From positions 1-17,034 of the forward strand of contig CAYLSO010000125.1 in NCBI GenBank assembly GCA_964386525.1: DNA of 17,034 nt, in the 5' to 3' direction. This DNA is from CAYLSO01 sp964386525 (GTDB taxonomy: Bacteria; Eisenbacteria; RBG-16-71-46; DASYSL01). Shown here in pieces: positions 16,811-17,034 of this stretch; position 1 is the stretch's first letter; every line of letters starts with the position of its first letter. The notes under the pieces are model-generated. The model made no database searches, was not told the origin of the DNA, and worked only from the letters and a program-made list of their open reading frames with translations. The translations under genes were made by a program, and so were the position numbers.

Positions 16811-17034
16811 TAGAAGCCCTCCCGATCCGCTTTCAAGACGAGGAAGCGGCCGCGCTGCACGTCGCCCGTCGCGAGATCCTTCACGGTGTACAGATAGAGC
16901 CCGCTGGCCACCGCCTGCCCCTCGCGCGAGATCAGGTTCCAAGCGTAGGAGGCTCCCGAGAGCGTGGGCGGCGGCACGTCCAGCTCGCGCTTGGGATCGT
17001 AGAGTCCGCGCGCGCCCTCGCCGCTGTAGGTCGA
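16810..17034 (-). CDS. C-terminal fragment of a secreted protein paralogous to the 8425 gene (runs off window)
   Basis: Only the last 74 codons are in the window, open to the right edge. The translation contains 'ARGLYDPKRELDV', 'SYAWNLISREGQAVASGLY' and ends in ADREGF. About 52 of 72 residues are identical, by eye, to the C-terminus of the protein at 8425-10419, which ends SDREGF. It is therefore a member of the same family, presumably also a large exported protein with a C-terminal surface-sorting module. Its TAG overlaps the GTG of the lipoprotein by one base, so the two are likely translated together. Confidence 0.88.
   Translation of the reverse strand, partial: STYSGEGARGLYDPKRELDVPPPTLSGASYAWNLISREGQAVASGLYLYTVKDLATGDVQRGRFLVLKADREGF

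Overview
This GC-rich bacterial window has five co-directional housekeeping-type genes, a short chromosomal-type integron, and several large secreted proteins. Some of the secreted proteins end in a 'PNP ... SG(V/I)YF' sorting-like domain. That secretome style, with dense coding and high GC, fits the FCB/candidate-phylum side of the tree (for example Eisenbacteria-like lineages). This assignment is inference from protein style only; no rRNA or marker gene is present.

Left end (1-3336): an integron. The gene at 2278-3336 (minus) encodes an intact tyrosine recombinase with the extra patch typical of integron integrases (IntI). Beyond its 3' end lies a probable attI core at 2062-2068, then a cassette with a six-bladed beta-propeller protein (819-2067), a cassette with a small secreted protein (142-818), and the start of a third (1-141). 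Two closely related attC sites (813-913 and 136-237) follow the two complete genes. The first six bases of each complete cassette are exactly complementary to that cassette's own R'' box, as expected if each had circularised and inserted. Integrase and cassettes point the same way, with the array at the 3' end of intI. This is the reverse of class 1 integrons and resembles the arrangement reported in Treponema and some Planctomycetes.

Middle left (3379-7694, minus): clpB, a small membrane protein, a TauE/SafE-family permease and rluE (23S rRNA pseudouridine synthase) form a tight run. The permease and rluE overlap by ATGA. The run leads straight into intI, so read-through could help express the integrase and even the cassettes.

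Middle (7695-8424): a 730-nt divergent spacer with no convincing gene but several inverted repeats.

Right half (8425-17034): a large secreted protein on plus, a convergent terminator, then a minus-strand group: a secreted phospholipase-D-type protein with two HKD motifs, a secreted OB-fold-like protein with a good sigma70-type promoter, a lipoprotein, and the C-terminal end of a paralogue of the 8425 gene that overlaps the lipoprotein start by one base. Most of these look like surface or exported proteins; substrates are not evident.
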